A stretch of 32,165 nt of DNA from Gammaproteobacteria bacterium (GCA_021208965.1 JAJOJD010000075.1:1-32165), one strand, 5' to 3'. Shown: positions 8,824 through 17,722, counted from the stretch's first letter. Made by a program: numbers and translations. The notes: generated by a model from the letters alone, not told the origin.

Positions 8824-9701
8824 ACACCTTCCATTCCAATATCATCAGCATTTACGGCGAAAAAGGCAGGCAGTGGTTAGGTCATCTGCCGAATCGCGTC
8901 GCACAACTAGCAAATACTTATGGACTGTCAAATTTAAAAGCAGTCAATAATTTAAGCTACAATTATGTGGTATCGGGTTTGCAAGGACCGCAGCCAATTA
9001 TTTTAAAATTAGGATTGGATATTGATGGATTCAAACGTGAAGCCGCTGCCCTGATGGCATTTTCAGGCTTTGGTGTTGTCGAAATACTTTCAGAAAATAA
9101 CGGCTTGCTTTTGGTTGAATGCGCAGTACCAGGTATCTTTTTAAAGTCCTATTTTCCTGATAACGATGATCAGGCAATTAATATCACAGCAAATGTTATC
9201 AAACGATTGCACAAAGCACCGATACCAAGCACCCATGCATTTCCACATATCAAAGATTGGCTTGAAGCATTAGATGGCGACCTAGAAATTCCAGTGCACA
9301 CGCTACAAAAAGCCAGAGAAATTCGTGACAAGCTTTTAAAAACAACTGGCCCAGATGTTTTGCTCCACGGTGATCTACATCATGATAATATTTTGCAAAA
9401 TGGTGAGGACTGGCTGGTGATTGATCCCAAAGGGGTGATTGGCGAACCAGCCTATGAAGTAGCCGCTTTTATCCGCAATCCAATGCCAGAATTACTGCAT
9501 CACTCTGATATACCAAATATTATCCTCAATCGTATCACTCGCTTTGCTGAAGCCCTTGAATTGTCAGAACGCCGAATCCTTGATTGGTGTTTTGTGCAGG
9601 CGGTACTTGCATGGATATGGGCGTTAGAGGATGATTGTGATGCCAGCTATTTCCAGCAGCTAACAAAGATTTTTGATGTTCTGCTGCCATTTAATGATTG
9701 A
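8820..9701 (+). CDS. aminoglycoside/hydroxyurea phosphotransferase-family kinase
   Basis: A small-molecule kinase of 293 residues. The catalytic loop HGDLHHDN (183-190) has the expected Asp (D185), and the metal-binding DPKG (202-205) replaces the DFG of protein kinases. The arrangement, including DWLVIDPKGVIGEPAYEVA, is that of the streptomycin 6-kinase / hydroxyurea-resistance subfamily (APH(6)-like). It lies in a two-gene unit with the GNAT gene. Together they look like a drug- or metabolite-modifying pair. Actual resistance cannot be inferred, since many family members have other substrates. Confidence 0.85.
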   Translation: MNTFHSNIISIYGEKGRQWLGHLPNRVAQLANTYGLSNLKAVNNLSYNYVVSGLQGPQPIILKLGLDIDGFKREAAALMAFSGFGVVEILSENNGLLLVECAVPGIFLKSYFPDNDDQAINITANVIKRLHKAPIPSTHAFPHIKDWLEALDGDLEIPVHTLQKAREIRDKLLKTTGPDVLLHGDLHHDNILQNGEDWLVIDPKGVIGEPAYEVAAFIRNPMPELLHHSDIPNIILNRITRFAEALELSERRILDWCFVQAVLAWIWALEDDCDASYFQQLTKIFDVLLPFND

Positions 9702-9739
9702 GGGACAAGATTGTTCCCCAAACACTCACACTTTAAGCC

Positions 9740-10588
9740 CTACTTAAGAAGCACCCAAATTTCGGTTAAAGATTCGGTTTCAGCTACCTCATAATCAAAA
9801 TTGTAATAGCAAAATATGCAAGGAAAATCCCCCAGTTCTTCACCGGACTGTGGTAACCAATCACGATAAATGCTGTAAATCGTGTCACCGATATTATCGC
9901 GCGAGCCTTTGTGCATGGTGACAGCATACCTTCCAGCAGGTAGAGTGCGTTCTGTAACCTGATCATTCAATCTAAAATCTTGCGTAACGCTAAGGGCTAA
10001 ATTGAAGCGAAACTCTTCTGGTTGCACTTCTCTTGGATCGTGGTAGCCAAAACCAAAGGCTTCTCCTGCTTTAGGTTTTAGGTTAATGGGTTGTGCCTTT
10101 GCCCAAGTAATGAGCTTATCCAGCGTATCGGACAATCGCATGGGATCTCCATGATGCTCCATTACAGCAACTCTTTTAGCTGGCAATTCTTTAATCGTTA
10201 TAGTCATAATTTTTTCACCTTTAATATGCATAGGTTGCGGTGGATTTTCGAAGCTTTCCAAATTGCGTTCACGCCTAAATTCGCTTGGGCTTTGTCCGCA
10301 AATTTGTTTAAAAGCCCGACTAAACGATTCATGAGATTCGAAACCGGCATCCAATGCAATGTTAATAATTGTTTCCTCTTTATGGACAATCAATTGATGA
10401 GCAGCACGTTTTAGGCGCAACCACTTGATATAGCCCATTAAAGGTAACCCAGTGTAGGCCGTAAACAACCGATGAAAATGATATTTTGAAAAACAAGCGA
10501 TGCGGCAAAGCTCATCCAGCTCAAGCTCTTCATCAAGATGCTTGCCTATGAAATCAATCACTCTGTCGACTCGTTCTTTGTAACTCAT
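9740..10588 (-). CDS. AraC-family regulator with GyrI-like effector domain
   Basis: The N-terminal half is an AraC/XylS DNA-binding domain of the Rob/SoxS type: two HTH motifs around LDELCRIACFSKYHFHRLF and IINIALDAGFESHESFSRAF, ending GQSPSEFR. The C-terminal half, from about residue 127 (IKELPAKRVAVMEHHGDP), is a GyrI-like / AraC effector-binding domain, which in Rob and BmrR relatives binds amphipathic drugs. ATG 10588 is preferred because of a GCGGGA upstream; a GTG four codons earlier (10600) is possible. It is convergent with the APH-type kinase gene. It probably senses small toxic molecules and may control the neighbouring modification genes (inference). Confidence 0.85.
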   Translation of the reverse strand: MSYKERVDRVIDFIGKHLDEELELDELCRIACFSKYHFHRLFTAYTGLPLMGYIKWLRLKRAAHQLIVHKEETIINIALDAGFESHESFSRAFKQICGQSPSEFRRERNLESFENPPQPMHIKGEKIMTITIKELPAKRVAVMEHHGDPMRLSDTLDKLITWAKAQPINLKPKAGEAFGFGYHDPREVQPEEFRFNLALSVTQDFRLNDQVTERTLPAGRYAVTMHKGSRDNIGDTIYSIYRDWLPQSGEELGDFPCIFCYYNFDYEVAETESLTEIWVLLK

Positions 10589-10677
10589 AATATCCCGCAC
10601 TTCAGTTGTAACCGTCTACATGGATAAAAATACGACGTTTATGTTTTTTATGCTTGACCACCATTGCTAATCTTCAT

Positions 10678-11157
10678 TTAGTTATACCACCATATGTAAA
10701 AGTTTAAGTAGCTTGCGAACAGAATCCATAACAGATAAGGAATCATAAGCAGCGATACGGTTCTCATCCTTCGGTAAGCTATACAAATGAGCGCGCAGAC
10801 CAGAATATCCATGAGCCCCAAAACTAGTAGGGAAAGTCCAGTTAAGTGGTAATGGAAAAACAAAGGCGTCCAGCTCCAGTTTAAAATGAGCTGAGCCACG
10901 TATAAGGTTTTGATCACACTTAGATTGGGAAATGCAGATGCGCGCCAAATGAGCCAGCCACAAGCGCCAATAATGCCGTATAAAATAGTCCAGGCAACCG
11001 GAAATACATAATTTGGCGGTGTCAGCGTGGAGCGATGTAAGGTGCTATACCAAGTGCTAATCTCCGGTTTGGTTAAAGAACCTATAACCGAACCAATTAC
11101 GATTAGCGCAACGATCCAGATAATTAAGGAGAGGCGGTTTTTATTTTCTGCATTCAT
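10678..11157 (-). CDS. tspO: TspO/MBR family membrane protein
   Basis: A 159-residue protein with five predicted membrane helices. Family marks are IGSLTKPEISTWYSTLHRS, LTPPNYVFPVAWTILYG (the W-x-P-P-x-x-x-F-P-x-x-W signature), and LILNWSWTPLFFHYH. TspO proteins bind porphyrins and take part in tetrapyrrole and stress responses. The start is taken at 11157 (MNAENKN); an in-frame ATG at 11172 (MSLSF) is an alternative. Either overlaps the end of the chimeric APH remnant upstream, so both may be read from one transcript. Confidence 0.85.
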   Translation of the reverse strand: MNAENKNRLSLIIWIVALIVIGSVIGSLTKPEISTWYSTLHRSTLTPPNYVFPVAWTILYGIIGACGWLIWRASAFPNLSVIKTLYVAQLILNWSWTPLFFHYHLTGLSLLVLGLMDILVCALICIAYRRMRTVSLLMIPYLLWILFASYLNFYIWWYN

Positions 11158-11605
11158 AAACGATAGACTCATCTTGGCTATCAGGCCCTGAAGATTGATC
11201 AAAAGCTTTGAGTGTTCGGATGTTTTTAAATCCGACAGCTTTTAGCATTTTCATCACCTCATTAATAATTCGTTTTTGTAAACCAGCTTCTGGGCTATTC
11301 TTATTGTATATAGAAAATGGATAAGGATAATCTGCTGATGGCTTTCCCATTTTGATCGGAGCCGGAATGCTAACGCTTAAACGTTTCGCTAATTGCGGCA
11401 GTAGTTCTTGCTCTTTTGGAACTTTTAAAGCGTAATCTGCGGCTGTTGGCATACGAATGAGCATATGTCGCCCAAGCCTATAGGTGTGGTTATCATGCCC
11501 TTGTTTCGCAACATCGGTTATAGGTAAATCAGCATATTCAGGAAATTGCTCGGCTATGAGTTTGCATGCAAGATCAAGGGTTGGTAGAATTGGTTTGTTG
11601 TTCAT
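11141..11605 (-). pseudogene. chimeric remnant: aminoglycoside phosphotransferase N-terminus joined to an unrelated C-terminus
   Basis: The first ~100 residues match the start of an APH-family kinase (ADLPITDVAKQGHDNHTYRL, PTAADYALKVPKEQ, SVSIPAPIKMGKPSADYPYP). After FSIY the kinase sequence stops: the catalytic HGDLHxxN and the metal loop are absent. The last ~45 residues (EVMKMLKAVGFKNIRTLKAFD, then ESIVYECRK) look instead like the tail of a SAM-dependent methyltransferase. The junction near 11300 is in frame, so a deletion probably fused two former neighbours. A ribosome-binding site (GGTGG) precedes the ATG, so it may be expressed, but kinase activity is not expected. The methyltransferase origin of the tail is a weak guess. 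Confidence 0.55.
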
Positions 11606-11661
11606 AGATCCACCTCGATAACGGTTACAGGATTAGATTTAAATTCATCCATACCGACTTG

Positions 11662-11716
11662 TAAGCGCCTCAGATTCAGGCAAAATGACGATTAATGCCC
11701 AGTTTTGAGGCGCTTA
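11662..11716. repeat. inverted-repeat element with 11-bp perfect arms
   Basis: TAAGCGCCTCA at 11662-11672 is followed 33 bases later by its exact reverse complement TGAGGCGCTTA at 11706-11716. The match resumes outside it, with GACTTG before and CAAGTC after. No T-run follows, so it is not an intrinsic terminator. It looks like a small mobile or intergenic palindromic element. Confidence 0.5.
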
Positions 11717-11767
11717 TGTCAAGTCCGGGTGTCGCGCTGGATGAAAACCTTGGAAAGCTCAAAAATA

Positions 11768-11806
11768 CTGGGGTTTCTGGATTGCTTCGCTTTGCTCGCA
11801 ATGACG
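11768..11806. repeat. REP-like interspersed repeat
   Basis: The stretch around GGATTGCTTCGCTTTGCTCG and the following CAATGACGG is imperfectly palindromic (ATTGC...GCAAT). It matches a short repeat I know as widespread in intergenic DNA of intracellular bacteria such as Rickettsia. Only one copy is present here. The rest of 11606-11832 holds no gene. Confidence 0.45.
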
Positions 11807-11832
11807 GTGAGAAAAGTGGTTCCTTAAAAATC

Positions 11833-11925
11833 TGGCGGAGAGAGAGGGATTCGAACCCTCGATGGAGCTTTTGACCCCATACTCCCTTAGCAGGGGAGCG
11901 CCTTCAGCCTCTCGGCCATCTCTCC
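11833..11925 (-). tRNA. tRNA-Ser (anticodon GCU)
   Basis: On the minus strand the gene starts GGAGAGATGGCCGAG, the usual tRNA-Ser opening. The anticodon loop CTGCTAA gives GCU (plus-strand positions 11889-11891), which reads AGC/AGU. A long class II variable arm follows (GGGAGTATGGGGTC region). The T arm GAGGG-TTCGAAT-CCCTC and acceptor TCTCTCC pair correctly, with discriminator G and an encoded CCA. Its position just downstream of csrA is shared with other gammaproteobacteria. Confidence 0.95.
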
Positions 11926-11963
11926 GCGCTCTTTCAAAAAACAGTTTTACGAAAGAGGGCGGG

Positions 11964-11969
11964 ATTATA
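11964..11969 (-). promoter_or_regulatory. -10 box of the tRNA-Ser promoter with GC-rich discriminator
   Basis: On the minus strand TATAAT is followed directly by CCCGCCCTC. A GC-rich discriminator is typical of stable-RNA promoters under stringent control. No good -35 is visible at 17 bases, so the tRNA may also be read from csrA. Confidence 0.45.
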
Positions 11970-12005
11970 CACCGAATATCGGCAAAAAATAAATAAAAAA
12001 TCTTA

Positions 12006-12200
12006 TTATTCTTGATGATCGGCGCTAAGGCCGTCTTTTTCTTGTTGAATGCGTTGATAAATTTCTTCTCTATGAACAGAAACTTCTTTCGGTGCATTAA
12101 CCCCGATTCGTACTTGATTCCCCTTAACGCCCAACACGGTCACGGTTATGTCGTCGCCGATGATTAGGGTCTCGCCAACTCTACGTGTTAAAATCAACAT
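12006..12200 (-). CDS. csrA: carbon storage regulator CsrA
   Basis: A 64-residue RNA-binding global regulator. It begins [18 protein letters not shown] with [19 protein letters not shown] and [10 protein letters not shown], covering the full CsrA fold, including the first-strand arginines and the R44-equivalent region used for GGA recognition. The ATG at 12200 is preferred over the GTG one codon earlier because the family always starts MLILTRR and AGGAG is well spaced. It has its own strong promoter and lies downstream of lysC, upstream of tRNA-Ser. In intracellular gammaproteobacteria CsrA controls the switch between replicative and transmissive states. Confidence 0.95.
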   Translation of the reverse strand: MLILTRRVGETLIIGDDITVTVLGVKGNQVRIGVNAPKEVSVHREEIYQRIQQEKDGLSADHQE

Positions 12201-12249
12201 CACAGCTCTCCTTTTATCCTTTGTATTTTTTGTGTATAATTTTTACTAT

Positions 12250-12267
12250 ATCTCCAGAACTGGAGAT
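12250..12267. promoter_or_regulatory. perfect palindrome at the csrA transcription start
   Basis: ATCTCCAGAACTGGAGAT has 8-bp arms around an AA spacer. It lies 8 bases downstream of the csrA -10 box, covering about +1 to +18. It may be an operator. Its transcript also carries CUGGAG, containing the GGA core bound by CsrA, but in the stem rather than a loop. Confidence 0.5.
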
Positions 12268-12274
12268 CGCAAAG

Positions 12275-12303
12275 ATTATAGTTTCTGATTAAAAAAAAGT
12301 CAA
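12275..12303 (-). promoter_or_regulatory. strong sigma70 promoter of csrA
   Basis: On the minus strand TTGACT (12303-12298), 17-base spacer, TATAAT (12280-12275). It is nearly consensus and lies in the gap between lysC and csrA, so csrA is transcribed independently of lysC. Confidence 0.75.
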
Positions 12304-12343
12304 ATAGTTTTTTTTGCCGTCATATTAGTTTTTTACCTTATCT

Positions 12344-13540
12344 TTATTGCAAGTGAAATAATCGGTGTAATTCTTGAGCAATAAAGTTCGCGCTTTTCTC
12401 GTTAACATGGAAGCTAAAACGAGATTCACTACTTGTTGATAGTAGAATAGGAATGTCGTGATTCATTAGCCAATGATGTGCGGCAGAAAAGACGTACTCA
12501 GAAGACTGTATGCCCACGCCAACAATAGAGATTCGAGCTTGTCCTCTATGCGAATCTATGTGTTCTAAGTCTTTCCCTATAGTCGTTTCAATAGCCTGTA
12601 TAATCTGTTTTGCTTGGTTTTCTGATGTGGCGAAAGATAATAAAAATGAATCTTGGTAGCGGCTCCAGTGAACGGTGCTGAGTGATATGTTGTGCTCCTC
12701 TAAAAGCTTCCAACAGTTGTGATGGTGTATTGAATCTTGTTTGTATAAAACATTGATGACGTTTTGTTGTTTTTCTACTGTGATGCCTGAAATAGTGGGC
12801 GTGTTTTTTATGTTATGTGTTACCAAGGTTCCATCTCCTTCAATAAAACTGGATAGTACTCGCAAGGGTATATTCATTTTGCACGCTAGTTCGACTGCAC
12901 GGTTATGTAAGACCTGTGCCCCTAGGCTCGCTAATTCTAGCATGGCAATATAGTTCATTTCAGAAATTTTGACAGCCTCTGCGACTATTCGTGGATCAGC
13001 TGAATATATGCCATCAACATCCGTAAAAATTTGACATTCGTCCGCATAGATGGCGGCGGCTAAAGCGACGGCTGTTAAGTCAGATCCCCCACGTCCTAGG
13101 GTGGTAATATTTTCGGCATGGATCCCTTGAAATCCTGCGATAATAGGTATTTCATCGCGTTTCCAGCAGTCTTTAATCGTTTTTGTATCGATATCGATAA
13201 TTCGTGCTTTGCGATGTTGCGCAGTTGTTTTAATTCTTGCCTGCCATCCGGTTAATGAACGCGCAAGGGCTCCTTTTTCTTGTAAAGCCATCGATAAGAG
13301 GGCGATCGTTTTTTGTTCTCCAGTCGCCAATAGCATATCATATTCGCGAGGGTAGCGCTCTGGGTGTAAGGTGGATGCTGAATCAAGTAAAATATCCGTG
13401 TCATCTCCCATCGCAGAGACAACGACAACACAGCGATTATTCGCGGCTACTGTTATAATACGTTCCGCGATAGCGACGATTTTTTGAACGGTTGCAACAG
13501 AAGAACCGCCAAATTTTAAGACCAGTGTTCGTTTATCCAT
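12344..13540 (-). CDS. lysC: aspartate kinase
   Basis: Catalyses ATP-dependent phosphorylation of L-aspartate, the first step to lysine, threonine, methionine and diaminopimelate for peptidoglycan. It is 398 residues long. The N-terminal kinase domain shows [10 protein letters not shown] (7-16), GFQGI and TTLGRGGSDLTAVALAAA, plus the FTDVDGIYSADPRIV nucleotide region. After residue ~255 come two ACT-like regulatory repeats (SGITVEKQQNVINVLY and ARISIVGVGIQSS), so feedback control by lysine or threonine is likely. The start codon lies within the last 25 bases of alaS, indicating coupling. The alaS-lysC-csrA order is that of many gammaproteobacteria. Confidence 0.92.
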   Translation of the reverse strand: MDKRTLVLKFGGSSVATVQKIVAIAERIITVAANNRCVVVVSAMGDDTDILLDSASTLHPERYPREYDMLLATGEQKTIALLSMALQEKGALARSLTGWQARIKTTAQHRKARIIDIDTKTIKDCWKRDEIPIIAGFQGIHAENITTLGRGGSDLTAVALAAAIYADECQIFTDVDGIYSADPRIVAEAVKISEMNYIAMLELASLGAQVLHNRAVELACKMNIPLRVLSSFIEGDGTLVTHNIKNTPTISGITVEKQQNVINVLYKQDSIHHHNCWKLLEEHNISLSTVHWSRYQDSFLLSFATSENQAKQIIQAIETTIGKDLEHIDSHRGQARISIVGVGIQSSEYVFSAAHHWLMNHDIPILLSTSSESRFSFHVNEKSANFIAQELHRLFHLQ

Positions 13541-16079
13541 GGTTCAATCAATGCTAGCATGTCATTTATTTTTTCCGGTAATTTCCCGCCTGCCTGTGCT
13601 GAGTCTGCTTTTCCGCCTCCTTTTCCGTCAATAGTTGGAAGGAGGTGTTTGATTAAATCGCCAGCTTTAATTTTATGGTGTAAATTTGAAGAAACGCTCG
13701 CCGTAACACACGCAGATTCTTCGTGGCGAGAAGCTAAAACGATCACGGCATTTTCGAGTTTGGTTTTTAGTGTGTTAATTGCGATACCCAGGGTTTTAGG
13801 GTCTGCATCGCCCAAATCGCTTGCCAATTACGTTGATATCTTTGATTTTTTTTGCCTCTATCCGGAGACGATCGGCTTGTTCTGCGATCATTTTTTCTTT
13901 CAGGTGCTCAATCGTTTTTTCGAGTTCTCTTTGTTTGATCGTCGCAAAATTCTTTTGTACTTCTGTATCATTTTCTTGGTGATAGATGGCTTCCCAAGCT
14001 AATGGTCCAGCAAGCGCTTCGATTCGTCGAATGCCTGAGGCGATACCCCCTTCACGAATAATTTTAAACGCGCCAATATCACCCGTGCGTGATACGTGCG
14101 TTCCTCCGCATAATTCAAACGATGTCCCCATTGTCACCGTTCGCACGATATCGCCATATTTTTCATTAAATAAAGCTTTTGCACCAGCTGCTTTTGCCTC
14201 GTCACACGCCATCGCTTGAATAGATACAACGCTGTTTTCCATGATTCGGCTGTTAACGGTTATTTCAATGTTTCTTAGCTGGTCTTTTGTGACTGCTTCG
14301 GTATGTGAAAAGTCAAAGCGTAAACGATCATGACTGACGAGAGATCCTTTTTGTTGTACGTGTTGTCCGAGTATTTCTTGTAGTGTGTGGTGTAATAAAT
14401 GAGTCGCGGAATGATGCCGCATGGTTGCTTTTCTACGTTCAATATCAATACGTGCTATTACTTTTGTTGGTATCGAGATGGCTGTATTGCCTTGTGAAAC
14501 ATATCCATGATGTAAAATGACATCAGCTTCTCTTGTTGTGTTTTCGACGTGAAAGATAAAGGTTGGCCCGATAATTTCACCTGCATCACCGACTTGCCCT
14601 CCACCTTCGGGGTAGAAGGGAGTTTTTGTCTAGCACTAAAATATCTTTTTCTCCTGGAATATAGGCAATGATCTGCGCCTCTGTTTCCCCGTGCGTTACT
14701 TCTAAAAACGTTGAGCTCTTATCGCGCAGAATTTCCATCTGCTGTTCATTTTGATTGTAATCAATATCGAATTTACTCGATTGTCGTGAGCGTTCTTGTT
14801 GTTCGGCCATGCACTTTTTATACCCAATTTCGTCTAGTTGCAGCAGACGTTCTCTGGCAATATCAGCGGTAAGATCAATCGGGAAACCATAGGTATCATA
14901 CAGTTTAAAAATGATGTCTCCTGGGATAACAGTTCCATGAATAGAGAGGAGCTCTTTTTCTAGAAGTTTCATGCCTTGATTCAGCGTTAAGCTAAAAGCG
15001 TCTTCTTCGCGGTAAAGTGTGGATTCAATTGCGTGTTCAGCTTTTTTTAGGTCAGGATAAGCACCGCCCATTATTTTGATCACAACAGGAACAAGTCGCG
15101 AGAAAAAATGAATTGGCATGTTAAGTTTATGTCCATGGCGCAGTGCTCGACGAATGATTCGTCGAAGAACATAGCCTCTTCCTTCATTAGATGGCGTGAT
15201 ATTATCTTTGATGAGGAACGTGGTTGAGCGGATATGATCGGCGATGACTCTGAGTGATGATAGATGCTCATTTTTATCACGAGCTTGCTCAGTGTGAGGG
15301 AGCATTTGTTCTGCAGTATGGATAATTTCTTTGAATAGGTCCGTTTCATAGTTATTGTGGACCCCTTGCATGACCGCTGATAATCGTTCTAAGCCCATTC
15401 CAGTGTCGACAGAAGGCATAGGGAGGGGGTGTAAGTGGCCGTCAATTGTGCGATTGTATTGCATGAAAACAATATTCCAAATTTCAATATAACGATCTCC
15501 ATCTGACTCAGATGAGCCAGGCGCGCCTCCAGGGATGTCTGCGCCATGGTCATAAAATATTTCTGTACAAGGTCCGCAGGGTCCCGTTTCGCCCATGGAC
15601 CAAAAATTGTCATTATCTCCGCATTGGATAACGCGTTCCTTCGGTATTCCTATTTTTTTAATCCAAATATTTTCGCTTTCTTGGTCGGAATGATGAACAG
15701 TAACGGTTAAGCGGTCACGAGGAATATTCAGTTCATTGGTAATAAAATCCCATGCCATCGTGATCGCTTCTTCTTTGAAATAATCACCAAAACTAAAGTT
15801 GCCAAGCATTTCAAAAAACGTGTGGTGTCTGGCAGTGTAACCAACGTTGTCTAAATCGTTGTGTTTACCTCCCGCTCGGACGCAGCATTGTGCGCTAACG
15901 GCTCGCGTGTAGTCAGATGTTTCTGATCCCAAAAAAAAGTGTTTAAACTGGACCATGCCAGCGTTTGTAAATAATAGCGTAGGGTCACTGTGAGGAACCA
16001 ACGAGCTGCTGGGGACGATGGTATGTTTTTTTGAGGCAAAATACCCAAGGAATTTTTGGCGAATCTCGGCACTGTTCAT
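13516..16079 (-). CDS. alaS: alanyl-tRNA synthetase, broken by two frameshifts as assembled
   Basis: Charges tRNA-Ala and edits mischarged Ser/Gly. The N-terminal frame (16079 down to about 14627) carries the class II catalytic core with [25 protein letters not shown] and the [15 protein letters not shown] helix. The middle frame has the editing/zinc motifs [10 protein letters not shown] and CGGTH. The last frame (from about 13827) is the C-terminal region [14 protein letters not shown]. Frame break 1 is in the T5 run at 14623-14627; deleting one base restores [20 protein letters not shown]. Break 2 is at 13824-13829; one base too many separates DINV from ASDLGDADP. Restored length is about 853 residues, normal for AlaRS. 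The gene is essential and no second copy is visible, so these are probably sequence errors. Confidence 0.9.
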
Positions 16080-16091
16080 ATTTTTTTCCGT

Positions 16092-16125
16092 AAAAAAAGG
16101 GGGGGGGCAAGCCCCCCTTTTTTTT
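16092..16125 (-). terminator. intrinsic terminator of the HU-like gene
   Basis: Read on the minus strand, a GGGGGG/CCCCCC stem with a four-base loop is followed by T7. The plus strand also has a T-run, so it could act in both directions. It separates the HU-like gene from alaS. Confidence 0.85.
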
Positions 16126-16140
16126 GTAGAGATGCTGTTC

Positions 16141-16530
16141 TTAGGCTGCTGTTTCTTTTAGTTTTTTCAATGCTCGAATTTTAATGGCATTGTGAGCAGG
16201 TTTGGCTTTGAACATAGTTTCTTCGCCAGTAAAAGGGTTTATGCCTTTCCGTGCTTTTTTTGCTGGTTTCTTTACGATATTAATTTTCAGGACGCCTGGA
16301 AGGGTGAAAGAACCAGGGCCCTTCGTTTTCACTGAGCCTTCAATTAAAGCAACCAAAGCATCCAAAGCATTTGATGCTTGTTTTTTGCTTAGCTCTGCTG
16401 ATTCAGCAATGTGCGCCAAAATTTGGCTTTTTGTCAGTGGCTCTTTAATGGCGATGGCCTTCTTTACAGCCGTTGTTTTTTTGGCAGGCGTTTCTTTTTT
16501 TACGGGAGCCTTTGCTTTTTTTGTAGTCAT
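16141..16530 (-). CDS. HU/IHF-family DNA-binding protein with lysine-rich N-terminal tail
   Basis: A 129-residue nucleoid protein. Residues 1-30 are a Lys/Ala/Pro/Thr tail ([21 protein letters not shown]) resembling a eukaryotic histone H1 tail. From about residue 32 comes an HU fold ([28 protein letters not shown]), with the DNA-binding arm region around [12 protein letters not shown]. Ordinary HU is about 90 residues and lacks the tail. Related tailed forms are known in Legionellales and other bacteria. It has its own terminator and GAGAG before the ATG, and is divergent from rplM. It probably compacts DNA or binds RNA; the exact role is unknown. Confidence 0.85.
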   Translation of the reverse strand: MTTKKAKAPVKKETPAKKTTAVKKAIAIKEPLTKSQILAHIAESAELSKKQASNALDALVALIEGSVKTKGPGSFTLPGVLKINIVKKPAKKARKGINPFTGEETMFKAKPAHNAIKIRALKKLKETAA

Positions 16531-16711
16531 AAATATTCTCTCAATTAGTGTTAATTAAGTTATCTCTTGGTTACGGGTTGTTTCATCTACGAAAATAACA
16601 ACCAGTTTTCGAAAAATAGCATATATTTTCTGGTAAGCGAATGTTTTTTCATCTAAAAACGATGGAATTTTTAGTTTAGTCGTCTAAGTGTTTTTTTATA
16701 ACGAGGGGTGC

Positions 16712-16740
16712 TTGCGAGATGTGCCGCTTATCTGTATAAT
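16712..16740 (+). promoter_or_regulatory. promoter of the rplM-rpsI operon
   Basis: TTGCGA, 17-base spacer, TATAAT, followed by a 53-base leader before the rplM ATG. The rest of the gap 16531-16793 shows no gene. Confidence 0.65.
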
Positions 16741-16793
16741 GCAGCCTCATTTTTATTGTGATGTAATTTGTCGTCGTCTTGGAGCAAGATTTA

Positions 16794-17234
16794 ATGAAAA
16801 CTTTTAGTGCAAAATTACCTGCAGTTGTTCGTCAGTGGTATGTTGTTGATGCTCATGGAAAAACGTTAGGGCGTTTGGCGTCACAAGTTGCTAAGTACCT
16901 GAGGGGGAAGCATAAGCCAGAATATACCCCGCATGTCGATACTGGCGATTATATCGTTATTGTTAATGCGGAAAAAATAACGGTAACTGGGAAAAAAATG
17001 TCAGACAAAATGTATTATAGTCACACAGGCTTTCCTGGTGGGATCAAAGAAATTAGCTTAGAAAAGTTTTTGGCAAAGAGCCCTGTAAAAGTTTTCGAGC
17101 ATGCGGTTAGAGGAATGTTGCCTAAAAATTCTTTAGGTCGAACTATGTTGAAAAAATTGAAGGTGTATGTAGGTTCTGAACACCCTCATACTGCACAACA
17201 ACCTCAAGTAATTAATTTTGAAGATAAGGTTTAA
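16794..17234 (+). CDS. rplM: 50S ribosomal protein L13
   Basis: A 146-residue ribosomal protein binding 23S rRNA early in 50S assembly. It shows [21 protein letters not shown], the family opening, then [22 protein letters not shown] and [11 protein letters not shown]. The ATG at 16794 fits the family start MKTFSAK and has GGAG upstream; the TTG at 16779 is rejected. It is followed two bases later by rpsI. Confidence 0.96.
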   Translation: MKTFSAKLPAVVRQWYVVDAHGKTLGRLASQVAKYLRGKHKPEYTPHVDTGDYIVIVNAEKITVTGKKMSDKMYYSHTGFPGGIKEISLEKFLAKSPVKVFEHAVRGMLPKNSLGRTMLKKLKVYVGSEHPHTAQQPQVINFEDKV

Positions 17235-17236
17235 AA

Positions 17237-17674
17237 ATGGCTGTACAAAATCATATAGGAACAGGTCGACGTAAAGAGTCTATCGCTCGGGTTTTTATTC
17301 GTCGAGGAACAGGAAAAATCACGATCAATGGGCGCTCATTGGTTGAGTATTTTGATCGAGCAACTTCTCGCATGTTGGTGACGCAGCCCCTGCAAGTTGT
17401 CGATATGTTGAATGCATTTGATGTATTGATCACTGTTAAAGGGGGTGGTAACACCGGTCAAGCAGGTGCTATTCGTCATGGTCTTTCTCGCGCATTGATG
17501 GCATACGATGAAGATGGTGTTGTTTCTTCTCAAGAAGTATCAGGAGACGTGCCGCCATCTTATCGTAAACGCTTGCGTACGGCTGGTTATGTCACCCGCG
17601 ATCCGCGTGCTGTTGAACGTAAAAAAGTAGGTTTGCGCAAAGCGAGAAAACGCCCTCAATATTCAAAACGGTAA
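17237..17674 (+). CDS. rpsI: 30S ribosomal protein S9
   Basis: A 145-residue protein of the 30S head. It carries the [21 protein letters not shown] opening, [19 protein letters not shown] and the conserved basic C-terminal tail [12 protein letters not shown], whose last arginine contacts the P-site tRNA. It is co-transcribed with rplM, which ends two bases upstream. Confidence 0.97.
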   Translation: MAVQNHIGTGRRKESIARVFIRRGTGKITINGRSLVEYFDRATSRMLVTQPLQVVDMLNAFDVLITVKGGGNTGQAGAIRHGLSRALMAYDEDGVVSSQEVSGDVPPSYRKRLRTAGYVTRDPRAVERKKVGLRKARKRPQYSKR

Positions 17675-17722
17675 TTTTTTTGGTAGTTTTGTTTTTTTAG
17701 TGAAAGATTTGGAAGGTTTTTT

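Noticed and set aside
16202..16558. Plus-strand frame of 118 codons opposite the HU-like gene
   Set aside because: It is the antisense of a lysine-rich gene (Phe/Ala-rich shadow) with no start signal.
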